A stretch of 64,000 nucleotides of DNA from Verpa conica (GCA_033030425.1 JAUFSD010000018.1:806001-870000); one strand, 5' to 3'. Shown: positions 25,870 to 38,594, counted from the stretch's first letter. Notes: generated by a model not told the origin, from the letters alone. Made by a program: numbers and translations.

Positions 25870-26490
25870 ATACTAGATATTCTTATCAATTGGTGCCCTC
25901 CCAAGCCTCCCTTAAATTATTGCATTTTCTCTATAGGCCAACAATATTGGAAGCATCACTTTGTCCCCATATCTTGCTGCCACATAGAGTCCTCTCATGT
26001 GACCTTTCGCATCAACTTTAGCTACTTCATTCAAGAAAAAGTATAGTTTTTTTTGCATCTTCCCCATACATTATCCAATAGAGGGCTGCCCTTCCCGACC
26101 CTTATGATATTCGCAATACGTCTTAATATATATTCTGACACCTTTGTAGAGAACCTACCCAAAGGCCACATTGCTACATAGTCCAGGAGCCCGATAAAGA
26201 ATTTTATCCAAGTTAACCTTGACAGTCATATTACTTCCTTTCTCAAATAAAATCCAAGTCAGCCCCCGCTGCAAGGACCATACCAAGACCCATATCACCC
26301 TCTGCATAGAAATAATAGAAGTTTGGTTCCAGGAGAGTGGAGAAGTGTTTACTTATCTGAAGAAGTAAATAGAGATCTTTTTCACCTAGTTGTTGGTAGA
26401 TTTGGCTAAGGAACTCGTTGGGAAGACTAGGAGATCTATTATGGAGGTTTGCTCTTTCTAAGAAATGTATATTAGCATTATGCTTCTGCC
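25870..26490 (-). pseudogene. F-box / ankyrin gene relic
   Basis: On the minus strand, from about 26490 to 26250, one frame reads an F-box-like start (LPNEFLSQIYQQLGEKDLYL followed by LLQISKHFSTLLEPN). It leads into FYAEGDMGLGMVLAAGADLD, which looks like an ankyrin turn, then a stop. Further on, from about 26090 to 25915, a shifted frame gives GRAALYWIMYGEDAKKTILF. After one more shift it gives VDAKGHMRGLYVAARYGDKV and LPILLAYREN, again ankyrin-like. There is no ATG in frame, and several frameshifts and stops interrupt it. F-box-ankyrin proteins form large families in many ascomycetes. This is a decayed copy lying upstream of the NACHT-ankyrin gene. Confidence 0.5.
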
Positions 26491-27601
26491 TAGTTCATAT
26501 AAGGTCTTAGATACTCAATTAACTGAGAGTCATCAAGATCTTGTGAGTGGGAGGCCCAGGCGATATTGTAGATATGCTAAAGAATACAATGTTGCGTAGC
26601 AAGTATAACAGTAATGTAGGGTGTTGATTTATTCCTAAAGGTATTTAGGAATTAGATTGTTTAGACAAGTTACGGTTAATTAAGGATAATACTATTGACC
26701 GAACCTTTTGGTTAAAACAATAGCTTGTGGTTAACATAAAAAAGCTGTGGGAACTGTTGTACCGAAACTAGCGCCAAGCCCTGCAATCGTTGGTGTTGAG
26801 CTATATAATTTAATCATAGAATTACATATAGACAGTTAAATTTATGCAATAGTAATGGGGCTAAACCCCAGCCTCACAGCCTAACCCAGTTTGTAAACCC
26901 TAGGTTAAGAACTTCACAAGATTCCTTCTTTCAACTCTACACGATCATTCATCACCAACGGTCGAATTTTGGGGGCAGTGAGATTCAAACAACTGTTGAA
27001 TGTAACAGTGTGCCAGGAATTTAAAGATAACTTCACTTGATGCGGAAGATCTGGCCTTAGCTACATGTAGGTCTAAATAGCTAATAGCTACAAGCCACTA
27101 CCACATAATGTTAATAATGAAAGTGTTGATAGATGGCGATGAAGATAACTGTGAAGATTACAAACTCTACTTGCTAGGAGCGGCCTCCAGGTCTTGTGTG
27201 AATAGTTGCATGATCATTGATAACAGCGTAAGGTTCCACTCATTCTAGGGGCTAGAGCTTTCTTAACACTTAATTAAATCATTTCTATTAAAGATCTAGA
27301 TCTATATGACGGAAAGAAAAGGTTCATATTAAAACACCATATTCTAAATCTAACAATTGGAGGCTATACAGGCTTTCGTAACTCTAAAGAATAACCAAAG
27401 CTAAACTCCATCCCGGGAAAGTGAGATGGCGTTAGAGGAAGATAAGATAGGGAGGCAACTTTAACAATCAACAGAAAGTAAAATTTTCAGGACTTATGCA
27501 GGTAAAGGTACTCCGACCGTGTTGCTCTCGGACGGTAACTATTCACATCTTTTATTAGCAACACTGTGTAGTGAGAGTGAGAGTGGAGAGTGAGAGTGTT
27601 A
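26491..27601. other. Intergenic, no gene seen
   Basis: About 1.1 kb of AT-rich sequence between the F-box/ankyrin relic and the 3' end of TIM17. A GAGAGT-type simple repeat at about 27570-27600 follows the TIM17 stop codon. Confidence 0.45.
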
Positions 27602-28248
27602 TCATACCGGAGGATTCTGCGGCCTGCTGTTCCCCGCCATGACTCGATTAAGCCCAATCCCAACACCCTCAATAACAGCAAGCAAACAAGCACACCCTAT
27701 CGCGCTATTTCTAGCCGCCTTCACACCACCTCGGACTGCAAGAGCCCCACCAGTGAAAAAGCCCGCGATAACTACAAGCGCACCAAATTAACACAAAAGC
27801 CCCAATTAAGAGACACCAAGTAAAAAACTTACTAGCATTATAGGGATCCTCTTTCTGCCTAACCCCCTTAACTGCACAGTCGAACGTCGAGAATAATCCA
27901 CCCCAGACACCAAAGTTTCCACCAAGGACGGGAGCACGGGCTTTGATTGCTGTCAATGATCCAATACGGCGTTCTCTCTAGTGTGTGTTAGTACCTCCGC
28001 GGAGCAATTCACCAATTAAGAGAAGAAACATACAGTAGGTGAATTCCTAAATCCTTTAATACCATGCCAGATAGCACCACCTACTGCCTACCATCGAGAA
28101 AAAAAGTCAGCTAAAGGCCCCCTACGTATACCCTTTATCCACTCAATGATAATACAAAGCAGGGGAGTGTACTTACCCCCATGGCGAACGCACCCCCGAA
28201 GTCGTTAAGAACGACCCAAGGGCAAGGATCCCGAGTGTGATCGACCAT
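27602..28248 (-). CDS. TIM17: Mitochondrial inner-membrane import translocase subunit Tim17
   Basis: Four minus-strand exons: 28248-28177, 28087-28034, 27977-27833 and 27771-27602, with introns of 89, 56 and 61 nt. They give 146 residues, the normal length. Tim17 is a channel-lining core subunit of the TIM23 complex, which moves presequence-bearing proteins across or into the inner membrane. Visible family features are the N-terminal [19 protein letters not shown], the second segment [15 protein letters not shown], the highly conserved [18 protein letters not shown] with FDCAVKG, and a last pair of segments with [13 protein letters not shown] and [13 protein letters not shown]. Both conserved cysteines (PCPW and FDC) are present. 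Four hydrophobic segments with GxxxG-type spacing are visible. The start is the ATG before VDHTRDPC. Confidence 0.95.
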
Positions 28249-28918
28249 AGTAGCTTGACGGAGAAGCCTGAGAGAAGCTCCGGAGAAGGGCTTACTATTT
28301 ATATATGCAAGTAAGGTGGGACTGAACAGCTGGCAGAGCTTTGGAGGGTTTATCGGAGAATTTGGCTTGGGTGCAGAGCGGAGGGTCAAAGCTAGTTTTT
28401 TTTGATCGTCAGGGTTGACTACTGTAAGAGCTTAGTTTCTGCGGGTTGCTAACCTGGTAAGGAATGGCAGTGGCTTGGCAGTGGCCGACGCTAAGGGGGT
28501 ACTGATTCGTTCGATTTCTCACTCGAGAAATGAAATAGGATGTCGTTCCTATTGGCTTCTAATCTCTAAGAAAACATCCTCTCTTCCTATTGATCTCTCA
28601 TTAGTTATGTGATAGAAACAAATCATTAATGAAGAAGGAAACTATATTTAGTGTGTATACCTAAGCCTAGTAGGCTTAAGAATGTAGTCGAACTTTACTG
28701 AGGTTAATCCTATAATTACGTATCGATCTAGTAGTCGCAGTTTAGGGTATGAGAAGCTAGGCCCATTATAGAGATAACTACCAGGGACTCCAATAAAAAT
28801 TAAATGTGAAAATTTGTCGTAGAGTATATTAACGCCATGAATATTGGTATAACCAGAGCTCCTGACCCCCAAAATTAAAATCCTTTCCTACCCTAACATA
28901 AGAAAAATTTGTCCTAAT
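28249..28918. other. Intergenic, TIM17 promoter side, no gene seen
   Basis: About 670 bp between the TIM17 start and the 3' end of the DUF2235 gene. No coding feature is supported. Confidence 0.45.
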
Positions 28919-30608
28919 TTACCACCGCCCACGCAACTTCCCTGGCCAATTCTCGCCACACATATTCTTCAACACCCATTGTCCGGCTAACTGCTTTTCA
29001 ACATCCTCCAATGGATCTTCTTTTAATGACCTTCCTTGTGCCCAATTTTCCCAGCGCCCCTCTAGTTCATCGTATACCCATCCATCCAGTACATGCGGCC
29101 TCCACGACTTATCCATGTTATATCTAATACTCACAGACCTATGCATGCTCTCCTCTGTACTTCTCCCCTCTTTAATATCTCTGTCGCTTAGGTAACCCCC
29201 GGGTGTTCTATAAACTCCACTCATGAGCCACATCAATAAGTTGTCTGCGGAATCTTCAATCTTCCCACCGGCCCATTGGAGTCTTGGATCTTTTAGTCCT
29301 GTCTTCTCATCGTGTACGTCGTTTTGGAGTAGCTCAATAAGGCCAGATTTACTGAACTCGAGGAAGGGTGAAAGCTTTTGGATCATCCAGCCTAGGGTTA
29401 CATCTGCGATTTCCTGATTCTCATAGCCACCACCGATATTGCTATGGACCCCAGGGAACCAGACCTGCTTCAGGTTTGTTTTTGAACCTAGAGGTTTCTT
29501 CCAAAGTGTTGGAGAGAATGGACCTCTGTGCTCATCAATAGCGAGGGCGTGGAAAGCGTTCTCAACAACTTCGGAGAGTTCAACGTCGTGGAAGCCAATC
29601 CTAGTCGCATTATCAGCATAAATAATAAAATCAAGGTTGGCGTATAAAACATACTTTTTGTGGCCTGTATCAACGGTGGTAACCGTCTTTTTGCCGACAA
29701 AAGGCAATTTGATCTCGATAGACGGGACTCCGAGCGCTCCAACGGTATCCCAGCACCCGATCGCTTTAATACAGACTTTCTTAACAGGAATAACGTACTT
29801 TTCTCCTTTATCCCATAATTTTTGAACATTCCTAATAAGATAGTTTAGCTTCGTCCCCTCCATATTCTTTGCGCAAGGTGCATAAATATAGACCGTACTC
29901 AGGTGTAAACTCATTTCTCGTATACGCCCCCCAAATGTCCGAAAAATCATTCATCCCCTTCTTGGTCAACACCCCGATAGTACTAATTAACCCACATACA
30001 GATCTCGCTGTATAGGCCCCTCGTGAGAACCCAACAAGAAATATTTCATCATTTTTGTGATAGTTATGCGCAAGGAATCCGTACGCCACGCGAATATTAT
30101 CGTCGAGCCCAACACCAGTCCCACCTATTCCCACCTGTCAACTCAATGCAAAGAAAATTGAACATAGCTTCAGCTTGTACGCAAGCTGAAGCCATTGTTT
30201 GGGTACAAACTAACCGCCAAGAATCTTATCTAGTTTCCCGCTTGTGCCTACCCCACGTATGTAATACACGATTTGTTGTACTTTATCGTGTTTCGCGTAT
30301 GACTTTACTGCCCGCGCTAGCCGAGTGACGTTTGAAGGAGGTGCTTTCTCGGTGCCGTCGGATCTTTGCCAGGTTCCTATTTAGGGAAAGTTAGCTGAAA
30401 CATCTTGAGGAAAACAAACTAGTCCCATACCATCGCAACAGATGATGATCCTCTTATACTTCTTGAATCCCTTCTTTTTCTTTGGGTGCGTGTCATTATC
30501 CTCAACAAAGTCGATATTTTGCAACTTTAGATGCGCACGAAGGTTCTCGTACTTCATATAATCCGACTCGGAGGAATACAACACAGGTCTGGCGATTGAT
30601 GGAATCAT
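28919..30608 (-). CDS. DUF2235 alpha/beta-hydrolase-like protein
   Basis: Four minus-strand exons: 30608-30431, 30376-30215, 30124-29899 and 29831-28919, with introns of 54, 90 and 67 nt. They give 492 residues. DUF2235 proteins are alpha/beta hydrolases related to bacterial Tle1 phospholipases; their fungal substrates are not established. Visible features are the opening RIIICCDGTW, the nucleophile elbow GFSRGAYTAR (Ser near residue 150), an acid candidate in GCWDTVGALG, and the histidine block WFPGVHSNIGGGY, which completes a Ser-Asp-His triad. Intron 2 carries a perfect 11-bp-arm hairpin (about 30168-30193). Its acceptor had to be set at GGGAATAG, because the nearer CAG gives the wrong frame. 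No signal peptide is visible. Confidence 0.88.
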
Positions 30609-32912
30609 TTCTACTGAGGACTTAGGCGCAATAGGTCAAAGAGGATCGCGAAAAGTGATTGTGCTAGAAGGCCCATATATATACTTCTCTAGCTCTTCAC
30701 GTACTCCCCTTGTGCGCGCAAACTCAGCATCTGCATGTAAACAGAATGCGATATAAGTCCGAAGCAAGGAAAAAAGAAAAAAAAAGCCACGTTTTGTGAG
30801 ACATTGTTATTGATTTGCGCGCCCCAGAGCATGTGCAGCGCTGTCCAGTGCACACTCTAATTAAGCGCCTATAAGCCGGTATTTTCTAATGGATCCTAGT
30901 TTTTGTATGGTGGGGTACCCAGCGAAAATGTGGGGTTTTATCCTCCTCAATGTTTCCTACATCGCGAAAGACCAGTATTACGGATCCGCGGTTGTGGCAG
31001 AATAGGGAACCAAATTGTAGCTGAGAAATTGTCCCGATCTGTCCCGATCTTCCATGGTCCATAACGTTTGCCGGCTAAGGATGCCCGATACAACTATTTA
31101 GAACTTTTCTTTTTCTGGATACCCAGTGTTGATCCGAGTTCCGGAGTCAATGTCCGCAGATCCCCATGGATCATGGATAAACATTACCAGCCATTGCCGT
31201 GTACCGGTTCCTACCAGCGATATTAACATTACTGAGGTAAATCATAGATAATCTTTACAGGGTCCGGAGAACTCTTTACTAGATACCGAAAGTTCAGAAC
31301 ACGCCTATGTTAGAGTATAGATAACTTACGCAAGGCTGAGTGTAACATTTAGAATTCTGCCGAATCAAATATTGACAGCAAACTTTTTCTGTGGGGTTCT
31401 CCGCACAGACATCTCGATATGATGTTTTCTTTCCTTTTTTGACTACACGTGACCATGCTAAAGCCGTTTTATACATAAGCATAATAGGTAATGACATAGG
31501 CGGCTACACAAGATCCGATTTTGGATAGACAAGCCGAGATAGTTAGGTGTTACGGGGACTTGGGGGCCCAGTTCCTAACCCAGCTCGAGTCACAGATAAA
31601 ACCAAGGAGACTACTCCCGGCGACTAATGAACCGGAGGTTATACTTGGTAGGAATTCATAGGTGATGTAGAGCTTAGCAACGTATAATAAAGTATTCACT
31701 ACCGTTCAGAGGTTGCAGGATGAAATTCAGAGTTCTCGGGATCATACCTGGCCTTTGCACTCACTTTGTGCGGATATGATATGTGGTGGTTTGTTGAGGT
31801 CGATACGACCATGTGCTAAATATAGGCTAGATCCTAGTGCGCACGGCCCGTTCTATGCAAATCATTTGCAATCACTCGGGGTCACCGCAAAGTGTGAACC
31901 ACCAACTAAGGAGCTTCGTCGCCTCGCCTAGATGTTTATACGATCAGTATATATAGTAGTAATTTACTTCTAGTATGAGGAAGGCGATATTCATGGTGAG
32001 AGTTTGTCCCTGGCTTGGCTAATCCTACTCTGACGATGTTAAATGAAATTTAGATAGCTACATGTACATGCATGTATATATAGTAGCCTTAGTAGCTCCG
32101 AGAATACAACAATAAGCAAAAGGAATACCTTCTGCCTAAAGGTTCTACTAAATTTAAGTACTGAAAATAGATGTGTCTTGAGGGATTTGGGGGCTACATC
32201 GATGCCGAGGCACCCCGTAGAGTGTACTATCACTACTTCTCCCATGAATGTACAGCTATTACACTACCTTGAAGCCCATGCACCTTCATGTAAGAGAATA
32301 TTTTATTAAAGAGAAGAGTAATCTATAGATAGTATATATCTTCAAATCCCTATTGACAAACGACCCTCTACTGTAGATGAACAGGTCTCTAATCTGGCCC
32401 TACTAGCTTTAGATCGGTATTTTATAATACGCTCTTACATATCCATCCAGTAGGTTCTTAAGTTTCAGAAATCGATTGGAATCTAGCCTAATTCTACCCC
32501 TCTTATTCACATGATAAAAGACCAATGATCTGAACACCTGTATATGTATACTCGATCCGGCCCCTCAATAGTTTCATACCAGACTATCCCCGGCTCTAAA
32601 GTAACAACACACTACCTCATATAAAATTCTGCATTAGTCACTATGTACTTGTGACCTTTTTGATTAAAAACTAGCAGCTAACTCTTGAATTAAAGCGGAG
32701 TTATAAATAGAGGGCGGTTCTTTTGGTGGAGAATAGGTATATAAAGCCGGCCCATCTGGTATCTGCGGGCCAATACTACATCCACTTATCCCAATCATAA
32801 AATTATTAGCGAGTTCTATTCTGTCCTGACTGGTACTCCCACGTTATGATCCCATCTTCAGAAAGTATGGTAGGCCCATCTCAGCTCGATATCCCACGAT
32901 AAAACCAAACCT
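30609..32912. other. Intergenic, 2.3 kb, no gene seen
   Basis: No coding structure is supported. A short direct repeat (TGTCCCGATC twice, about 31031-31051) occurs in a moderately GC-balanced stretch, 30890-31260, that could be remains of a mobile element. The rest is AT-rich. Confidence 0.4.
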
Positions 32913-33823
32913 TCAGTCTCCAGCTCTAATCTCTCTATCCATATTCTCCCACTCTTCTACAGTACTTACAATCTCCCATCCCTTCGCCACAACCATCGCC
33001 TCGACAGAGCCACCAGACTCAGCACTTATGTCATCCCACTCTAGCTCTCTCCCCGTCTCTTTCTCCAACACACACCCTGGCACTCTCTCTTCCCCTTCAC
33101 CAGTAGGGTACCGGTACTCGAGATGCCCGTGACTCAATAAATTCACAGCCTCTGCTACATCAACCAACTGCGAATCATATCCTTTCTCATGCGCACCCAC
33201 AAAATGCACACCATAATCTGCCTCCCGTTTTGCAGAAGATGGAATCACACAGATATACCAAAACGCTAGATACATCCTCATATCCGTCATCCGCACCGGT
33301 ATCCTTTGCCGAATAGGATGGGGGATAGCTTGGATGTGGATTGCCTCGCTGTGGGGAGCTCTACGATTACTAGGGTCTGCGGGCTGGCAGGTTGGGAGGG
33401 GAGCTCGGAGGAGACTAGCCACGTATCCTGCCTATTCTACGTCAGTATACTAGAGTTATGTATGATAGCCAATGGGAAGCGAACCTCCTCTAATGTCTCC
33501 CGGAGCGCGCAGGCTTCAATAGTCTCCCCGATATCTTTTCGCCCACGGGGCAAAAACCAAATATGTTGCCCTAGTATACTGGGGTCGCGATATGCAGTGT
33601 CTTGGACTACTAAGACTTTCCTTGTTGACGGCTGAAATGTCGCTGTGCCAGCGGCGAGGACGAAGTTGGTGGAAGACCAGTGTGTTGCTACAGGCGGTGT
33701 AAACTGTGATGCGGTGCTAGATGAGGAATTTATGCCTGCCATATTTGGCTTGTCAGAATTAAAGATGGAAAGGGCGTGTTTCTTGAACCTCTTGTAGAAG
33801 TCCATGCGGATGATCTGGTCCAT
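32913..33823 (-). CDS. Nudix hydrolase
   Basis: Two minus-strand exons, 33823-33485 and 33431-32913, joined across a 53-nt intron (phase 0), give 285 residues. Nudix enzymes cleave nucleoside diphosphates linked to another group, using Mg2+ bound by the Nudix box. The box GX5EX7REUXEEXGU is complete only after splicing: GRKDIGETIEACALRE from exon 1, then TLEE joined to AGY of exon 2 (about residues 95-117). The core beforehand has NFVLAAGTATF and KVLVVQD, typical of the first Nudix strands. Exon 2 adds a beta-rich region (MRMYLAFWYICVIP) and an acidic C-terminus. The substrate cannot be told from sequence. Confidence 0.88.
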
Positions 33824-34480
33824 TAAAAGGATAACTGATCTTATGAAAATTATAAGAATCAGTGACTAAGCAACTGTGTCACTGACTCACTCATCTAGTT
33901 CCTCTAAATCCGTACTCAACCGTACAAGTGATCCTATTGAAACCCTAGTCCCAACCACACTAAACCCAGAGTGAAGTCCAAAGCCATCCATACGAGTGAT
34001 TTAATTAGAGTTACAACGCCAAAGACCACCTAGAACCTCTCTAAATTGAATATTATGTCTCTTTTCATTTGAAAAGGGGGATGCTTCGTAAATAGATTTG
34101 CCTATGTCAATTAAAGCAAGATTTAGAAGAACTTACGTACCGAAACACATACACAGTTATAGCCCTCTCTATCGATGATTTAAACCTATACCAAGTGTAA
34201 TTTAAAACTTTAGAATAGTTTTAGTATATATATCATGTTGTGTTTTAACGCTTACGGCTTATGTTACAATTATCTAAAAACTGATTATCTATCTACAAAC
34301 ACCTCCCGGGACTTTTTGTAGGCAACACTAAGCATAGATAAATCTATAAGTAGTACATAAGCTTTATAGATTATAGTCATGATACTAGCGATAAACTAGC
34401 TCTGTACTGGCAAATCCTATTGAAATCGCTTTCCGCCCTAAAATAATCACTTCATACAGTATCACTCGATAATGTGAATA
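33824..34480. other. Intergenic between Nudix gene and the CACTA-like element
   Basis: About 650 bp of AT-rich sequence; no gene seen. It ends with ATA (34478-34480), the candidate target-site copy next to the first CACTA at 34481. Confidence 0.4.
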
Positions 34481-34796
34481 CACTATATATGCTTTTTTTT
34501 TGTTTTCCTCATTAATTACATGAGCCTCTCGGCTATGGTAAACACTATATATGTATTTTTTGACTGAATAAATTAATCATAATACATGGAGCCCTAAGGC
34601 TAAGTTAATTTACCACCACACCCAAAAACAAAAACAAAACTACTCTCCAAAATTTCGCGTAGTCCTCCTGGTTAACTAAAATGATATGTTCAGGGTTATC
34701 CCGAACTTCTACAGTCTCATATATCTTTCAGTACGTAGCCACAGCACAACAACTCTCTCTGAGCGGTGTGCCCATATCACCAGGGTGCAACCAGAG

Positions 34797-35473
34797 TTGT
34801 GTGAATAGCACAATATTTATGTGCGAGAAAACTGTGCTGGGAACACAGTAGAACTGTGCTATTGACACAGTTTTTTGTGCTCGTTATTGTGTTCATAACA
34901 CAGTTTAGGATCATTTTACACATGTAATATAAAAATAATAAATGCACTAGTAGCGCAGTAGAATAGTGTTTCTAGCACAGTTTCATTGTGTCAATCGCGC
35001 ATGAAAATTGTGTCGTTTGCACAGTTCTACTGCACTACTGGCACAGTTCTACTGTGTCTCCAGCACATAAGAATTGTGTTATTAGCGCAGTAGAACTGTG
35101 TCCAAAACTGCGTCACTGGCGCAGTTCTATTGTGACGTTGACACAATAGAACTGTGTTATTAGCGCAGTAAAACTGTGTCGAAAACTGTGTCACTGGCAC
35201 ATTTTTTTTGTGTCGTTGACGCAATGAATTTGTGTCAGCGGCACACCGTTTTAGTGCGGTTCGCACAATAATATTTGTGTCTCTAGAACAATTTCCCCAT
35301 GTGCCAGTTACACATTTTTAGCCCCCTAGTAGACCTATCGAGATTGTGTTGTTGGCACAAAGGACTTTTACAGCAAAATTGTGTTAACCGCACAAAAAGA
35401 AAATCTTGTAATTGTGCTAAAAACACATGTACCAGAGAGTATATACTCTACTCAAATTGTGTTAAAGACACAA
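34797..35473. repeat. Left array of 17-bp imperfect palindromes (about 24 units)
   Basis: Units have two 6-nt arms, TTGTGY and RCACAA, around exactly five variable bases, for example TTGTGT-GAATA-GCACAA (34797-34813), CTGTGC-TATTG-ACACAG, CTGCGT-CACTG-GCGCAG and TTGTGT-TAAAG-ACACAA (35457-35473). Spacers differ in sequence and length (roughly 3-50 bp). Arms vary mostly between TG and CG steps (GCACAG/GCGCAG). No coding potential. The same architecture recurs at 55012-55867, on the other side of the transposase gene, so I read both as subterminal transposase-binding arrays of the CACTA-like element. Confidence 0.85.
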
Positions 35474-35719
35474 TATTATTCTGCTTAATTAACTGTAAAT
35501 TGACGTGACTTCTATCGATCGAGCTAGCTATAGTTTTATACAGCTATATATTAAAGAACCCTAATTAAATTATAAAAGCATGCAAACAGGTATATATATA
35601 TACGTTTATGAGCGAGTACATTCAAAGCACTAGCTATCAATTGCTCAATTATTTCCACCTGGTATTTGCCTTGATATGTAAATACTGAATCTGGTATTCA
35701 CATAGATCGAATTAGTTAA

Positions 35720-36581
35720 TTAGTAGACTAATAGCTGGTAGTTTGCAGGGTGACTTACGTATGTAGGTGGGTGTTTAGCTTCAAAGACTTTCCATGCCCG
35801 TTTTAACTGCCTCCTCTCACGGATTAGACTGTTAGCGTGGGCAACTTTCCGTTTATATTCCTCCCCTTCAAGGGTAATCCTACTTTTCTTGACCGTGCGG
35901 CCCGATCTGGTGGTGACAGCCTGACTCTGTTGGCTCTGATCTTCATCGAACTTCTGATGTTCTTCACCACGCTCTAATTCTGCTCCCTCATCGCCTTCAT
36001 CATCAGCTTCCTCCATCTGTATATCTTCATTGACATTCTTAGGCTCCTCTTTTTCAATATTCTGTATAGGGATTTTCCTCGGCCTTCCAGGGCGTCTTTT
36101 TGGTGCAATAACTGTCGATACTAGTTTATTGGTTGTTGATGCAGCTCCCTGGGAAGATGGCACATTTCTCTTGGTGACAGGCTTCTTAGCAACAGCCTTC
36201 TCGGGAACAATGGCATTCTTCCGGGGACGTCCAGGTTTTCGCTTAATAATAGGTTCAGCATTAGACGCGCCCAAAGCTTCGGTTCCGCCAGCCAGAACTA
36301 GGGGGATCTAGATGTAGTAAATAGATTATTAGTAAGTTCGTATGTCTCACAATTAGTGGATATGGAATGAGTACTTGGGTTCTCTTTGAATGCACTACTT
36401 CAGCGCGCTGCGTCGGCGGTGGGCTAGTTGGCCTAAAAGCACCTTGGGATTCGTCCTCAGTATTATCATCCTGTTCTTCGGGTACATTATCTTCCTCGAT
36501 TTCTAATCCGGCATTCATTTTCAAAGTAACTCCTTTCTCCATATTCTGGTTCTGTCCTCCAATCACATCGTCAGGGTCCAT
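35720..36581 (-). CDS. AT-hook DNA-binding protein
   Basis: Exons 36581-36375 and 36307-35720 on the minus strand, joined by a 67-nt intron (phase 0), give about 264 residues. Two canonical AT hooks are present, KRKPGRPRK and KRRPGRPRK, which bind the minor groove of AT-rich DNA. An acidic stretch (EEADDEGDEGAELERGEE) follows, then a basic segment (TRSGRTVKKSRITLEGEEYK) and a C-terminal helix rich in Arg and Lys. A good donor (GTAAGT) near 35757 suggests one more short exon could replace the last 12 codons. It lies inside the CACTA-like element, about 250 bp from the left palindrome array and next to a second accessory gene, so it is probable transposon cargo. A role in binding element ends is inference. 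Confidence 0.72.
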
Positions 36582-36842
36582 AGACTATAGTGGTACACGA
36601 ATAAACGTCAGTCATACCCTTAAATTTACCATATAGATTTATTTAATAATAATATAATAATAGATTATTGGGATATTTGAGAGCCAACCAGTCTCCCATT
36701 ATCCCTACTCCTAGAATCGGAATCAGAATTAGACTCATGCTCAGAATCGCACCCAGAGTTATAGTATGTTGCCTGTTAGACTAAGGTTAGGAGGTGGTAA
36801 TTCAGTGGCGACAATATCAAGATGAATACAAGGCTGTAATAA

Positions 36843-38594
36843 TTAGGGGGGGGATTCGATTTTCACCTGCTCTATTGCTTTAACTTCGATCCCCACATCC
36901 GCATATAACAGGACCAACTTAGAGAACTCCTCCGGATACAGAAGTGGTTTCCATTCCCTTGCCTTCTTCCCACCCACAAGTGCTCGGTAGCAGCGTATCT
37001 GATCTTCTTCGATAGTTAGTATACTATTCAGTTCATGATCAAATTCCTCATATTCTATATCTCGGGCAAACATATAAAGTGTCTTTCTAACTTTGACACC
37101 AAATGTTTCGCTGGGGTCAAGTTTCTCAAATTCAAGCCAGTCAGCGGAGCCCGGTAATCCTTGGGATTCCTGGGATTCCTCGATTGGAACCGGAGGGCTA
37201 GACACTCCAGAGAATGGCACATACATTTCAGGGGGACTAGTTGGGGCTGGTGGATTATCCCGAAGAGTTGTTGCCTTTCTTGACGACTTGATATTTATGA
37301 GAGAAAGACGAGGTTTGTCTTTTGTAACAGGAAGAACAGTCTGTTTAGTAGTAGCTAGACGGGTAGTCTCCTTAATAGGATTAGGGGGTGGTGTGTCCTC
37401 AAGATGCGCCGGTTCCTTGGTAGCGATGGTCGGAATACGTGCTCTTGATAATGTCTTTGGCGCTTTTACTGAAGGAAGTTGTATCTCAGTATCCGAGGCA
37501 TTTGGTTCTGTCTCTGGGAGAATTGCTTTCTTCGACTTTCCTTTCACCGGGTGTTGCTTGGCCTTTCCACCCTCTGCCTTCTTACTAGCTGCCTCCTTCT
37601 TCTTCTTAGTCTCCTCCGCCTTTTTGACTTCTTGCTTCTTTTGGCGCTCAGTCCTCCCCGAGGGGGATTTGTTACGGCGGTTGTACGACCTCACACGGTC
37701 CCAGCACAACGTTCGAATAACGTCAGTGGTAGTCTCTCTATCCCAGCCCCAATCAGGTGGAGCTGCAAGAGTGATGGACTTAATGGCTGGATACATTCTC
37801 GTCTGAAATGGCCAGCTTTTGAAGTTCTGGCGGAGGTCCATACCTCTTTTCAAGCATTCTTCGAGGACCCACTGGCGACGATCTCTCTTTACTTTCTCTT
37901 GTTCGCTCTTACTCATACCCGCAAGACCCATTCTCTTATTGAGGTTTTCTCGAAACTTGGCTGAGTTGACCTTGAGCTCGGGGTCTTTTAATGAGTCTTC
38001 GGTATCTTTCCGTATTGACACGGAGTTACTTGAAGGCTTGGATATAGATGAGGTTGTATGGGTCGTTTTTGCACGTTGACGAGGCTTTGGTTGGGAGGCT
38101 TCCAATTCCGACTCGGTAGGCTCCGGAACGGGAGTGGCTTTTCTTCGGGGTGGGGCACTGCGCTTGACTGGCTCAGGGGACATATTTTCGGAGGAGGAGG
38201 CTGTTTCTGTGGGGAAACTAATGATCGGCTTCTTTCGAGGGGCCGGACGGGAAGTGTGTTTTCCCCCAGAAGATACATGGGTAATTTGCTGCTTCCGAGG
38301 AATAACTTCGTCATCAGAACCATCATATTCAGCAGGACGCTTCCGGGTCCAAGTGGCTTCTTCATTGGGTGGCTGAGACGAGGCATTTTGCCGGACAGTG
38401 ACGTCCGTTCGTTGATTATGCGAGGATCGATCTAATCTCTTGTTAAATCAGGTATGAGGATTGTCATATCGCATAGTAATAAGATACAGACCTTTTTTTT
38501 TTTGCTGCTGCTTCTGGATTTCTAGTTCCAGCAAACGCTCTTCTTCATCGTGTTTAGCCTTCATCTCAGCGCGCAGCCTCTGTAAATCATCCAT
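36843..38594 (-). CDS. Lysine-rich protein of unknown family, accessory gene of the CACTA-like element
   Basis: Exons 38594-38492 and 38431-36843 on the minus strand, with a 60-nt intron (phase 1) after a poly-Lys codon run, give 563 residues. I do not recognise the family. It starts with a charged helix (MDDLQRLRAEMKAKHDEEER) and a disordered basic region. A folded-looking block follows at about residues 195-295 (NLNKRMGLAGMSKSEQEKVK, ending in WGWDRETTTDVIRTLCWDRV). After that come a Lys/Glu-rich segment, Pro-rich linkers and an acidic C-terminal domain (ARDIEYEEFDHELNSILTIE). It is divergent to the transposase gene across about 1.1 kb. By analogy with the second gene of plant En/Spm it might be a TnpA-like end-binding factor, which is speculation. 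The reading frame is intact. Confidence 0.7.

Noticed and set aside
34840..35266. Minus-strand 79-codon ORF with CANNTVLLCQRH-like repeats
   Set aside because: It is the translation of the palindrome array and has no independent support.
34797..35473. CRISPR array reading of the palindrome clusters
   Set aside because: This is a eukaryotic genome, unit centres and spacers vary in length and sequence, there are no cas genes, and the same array flanks the other side of a transposase gene.
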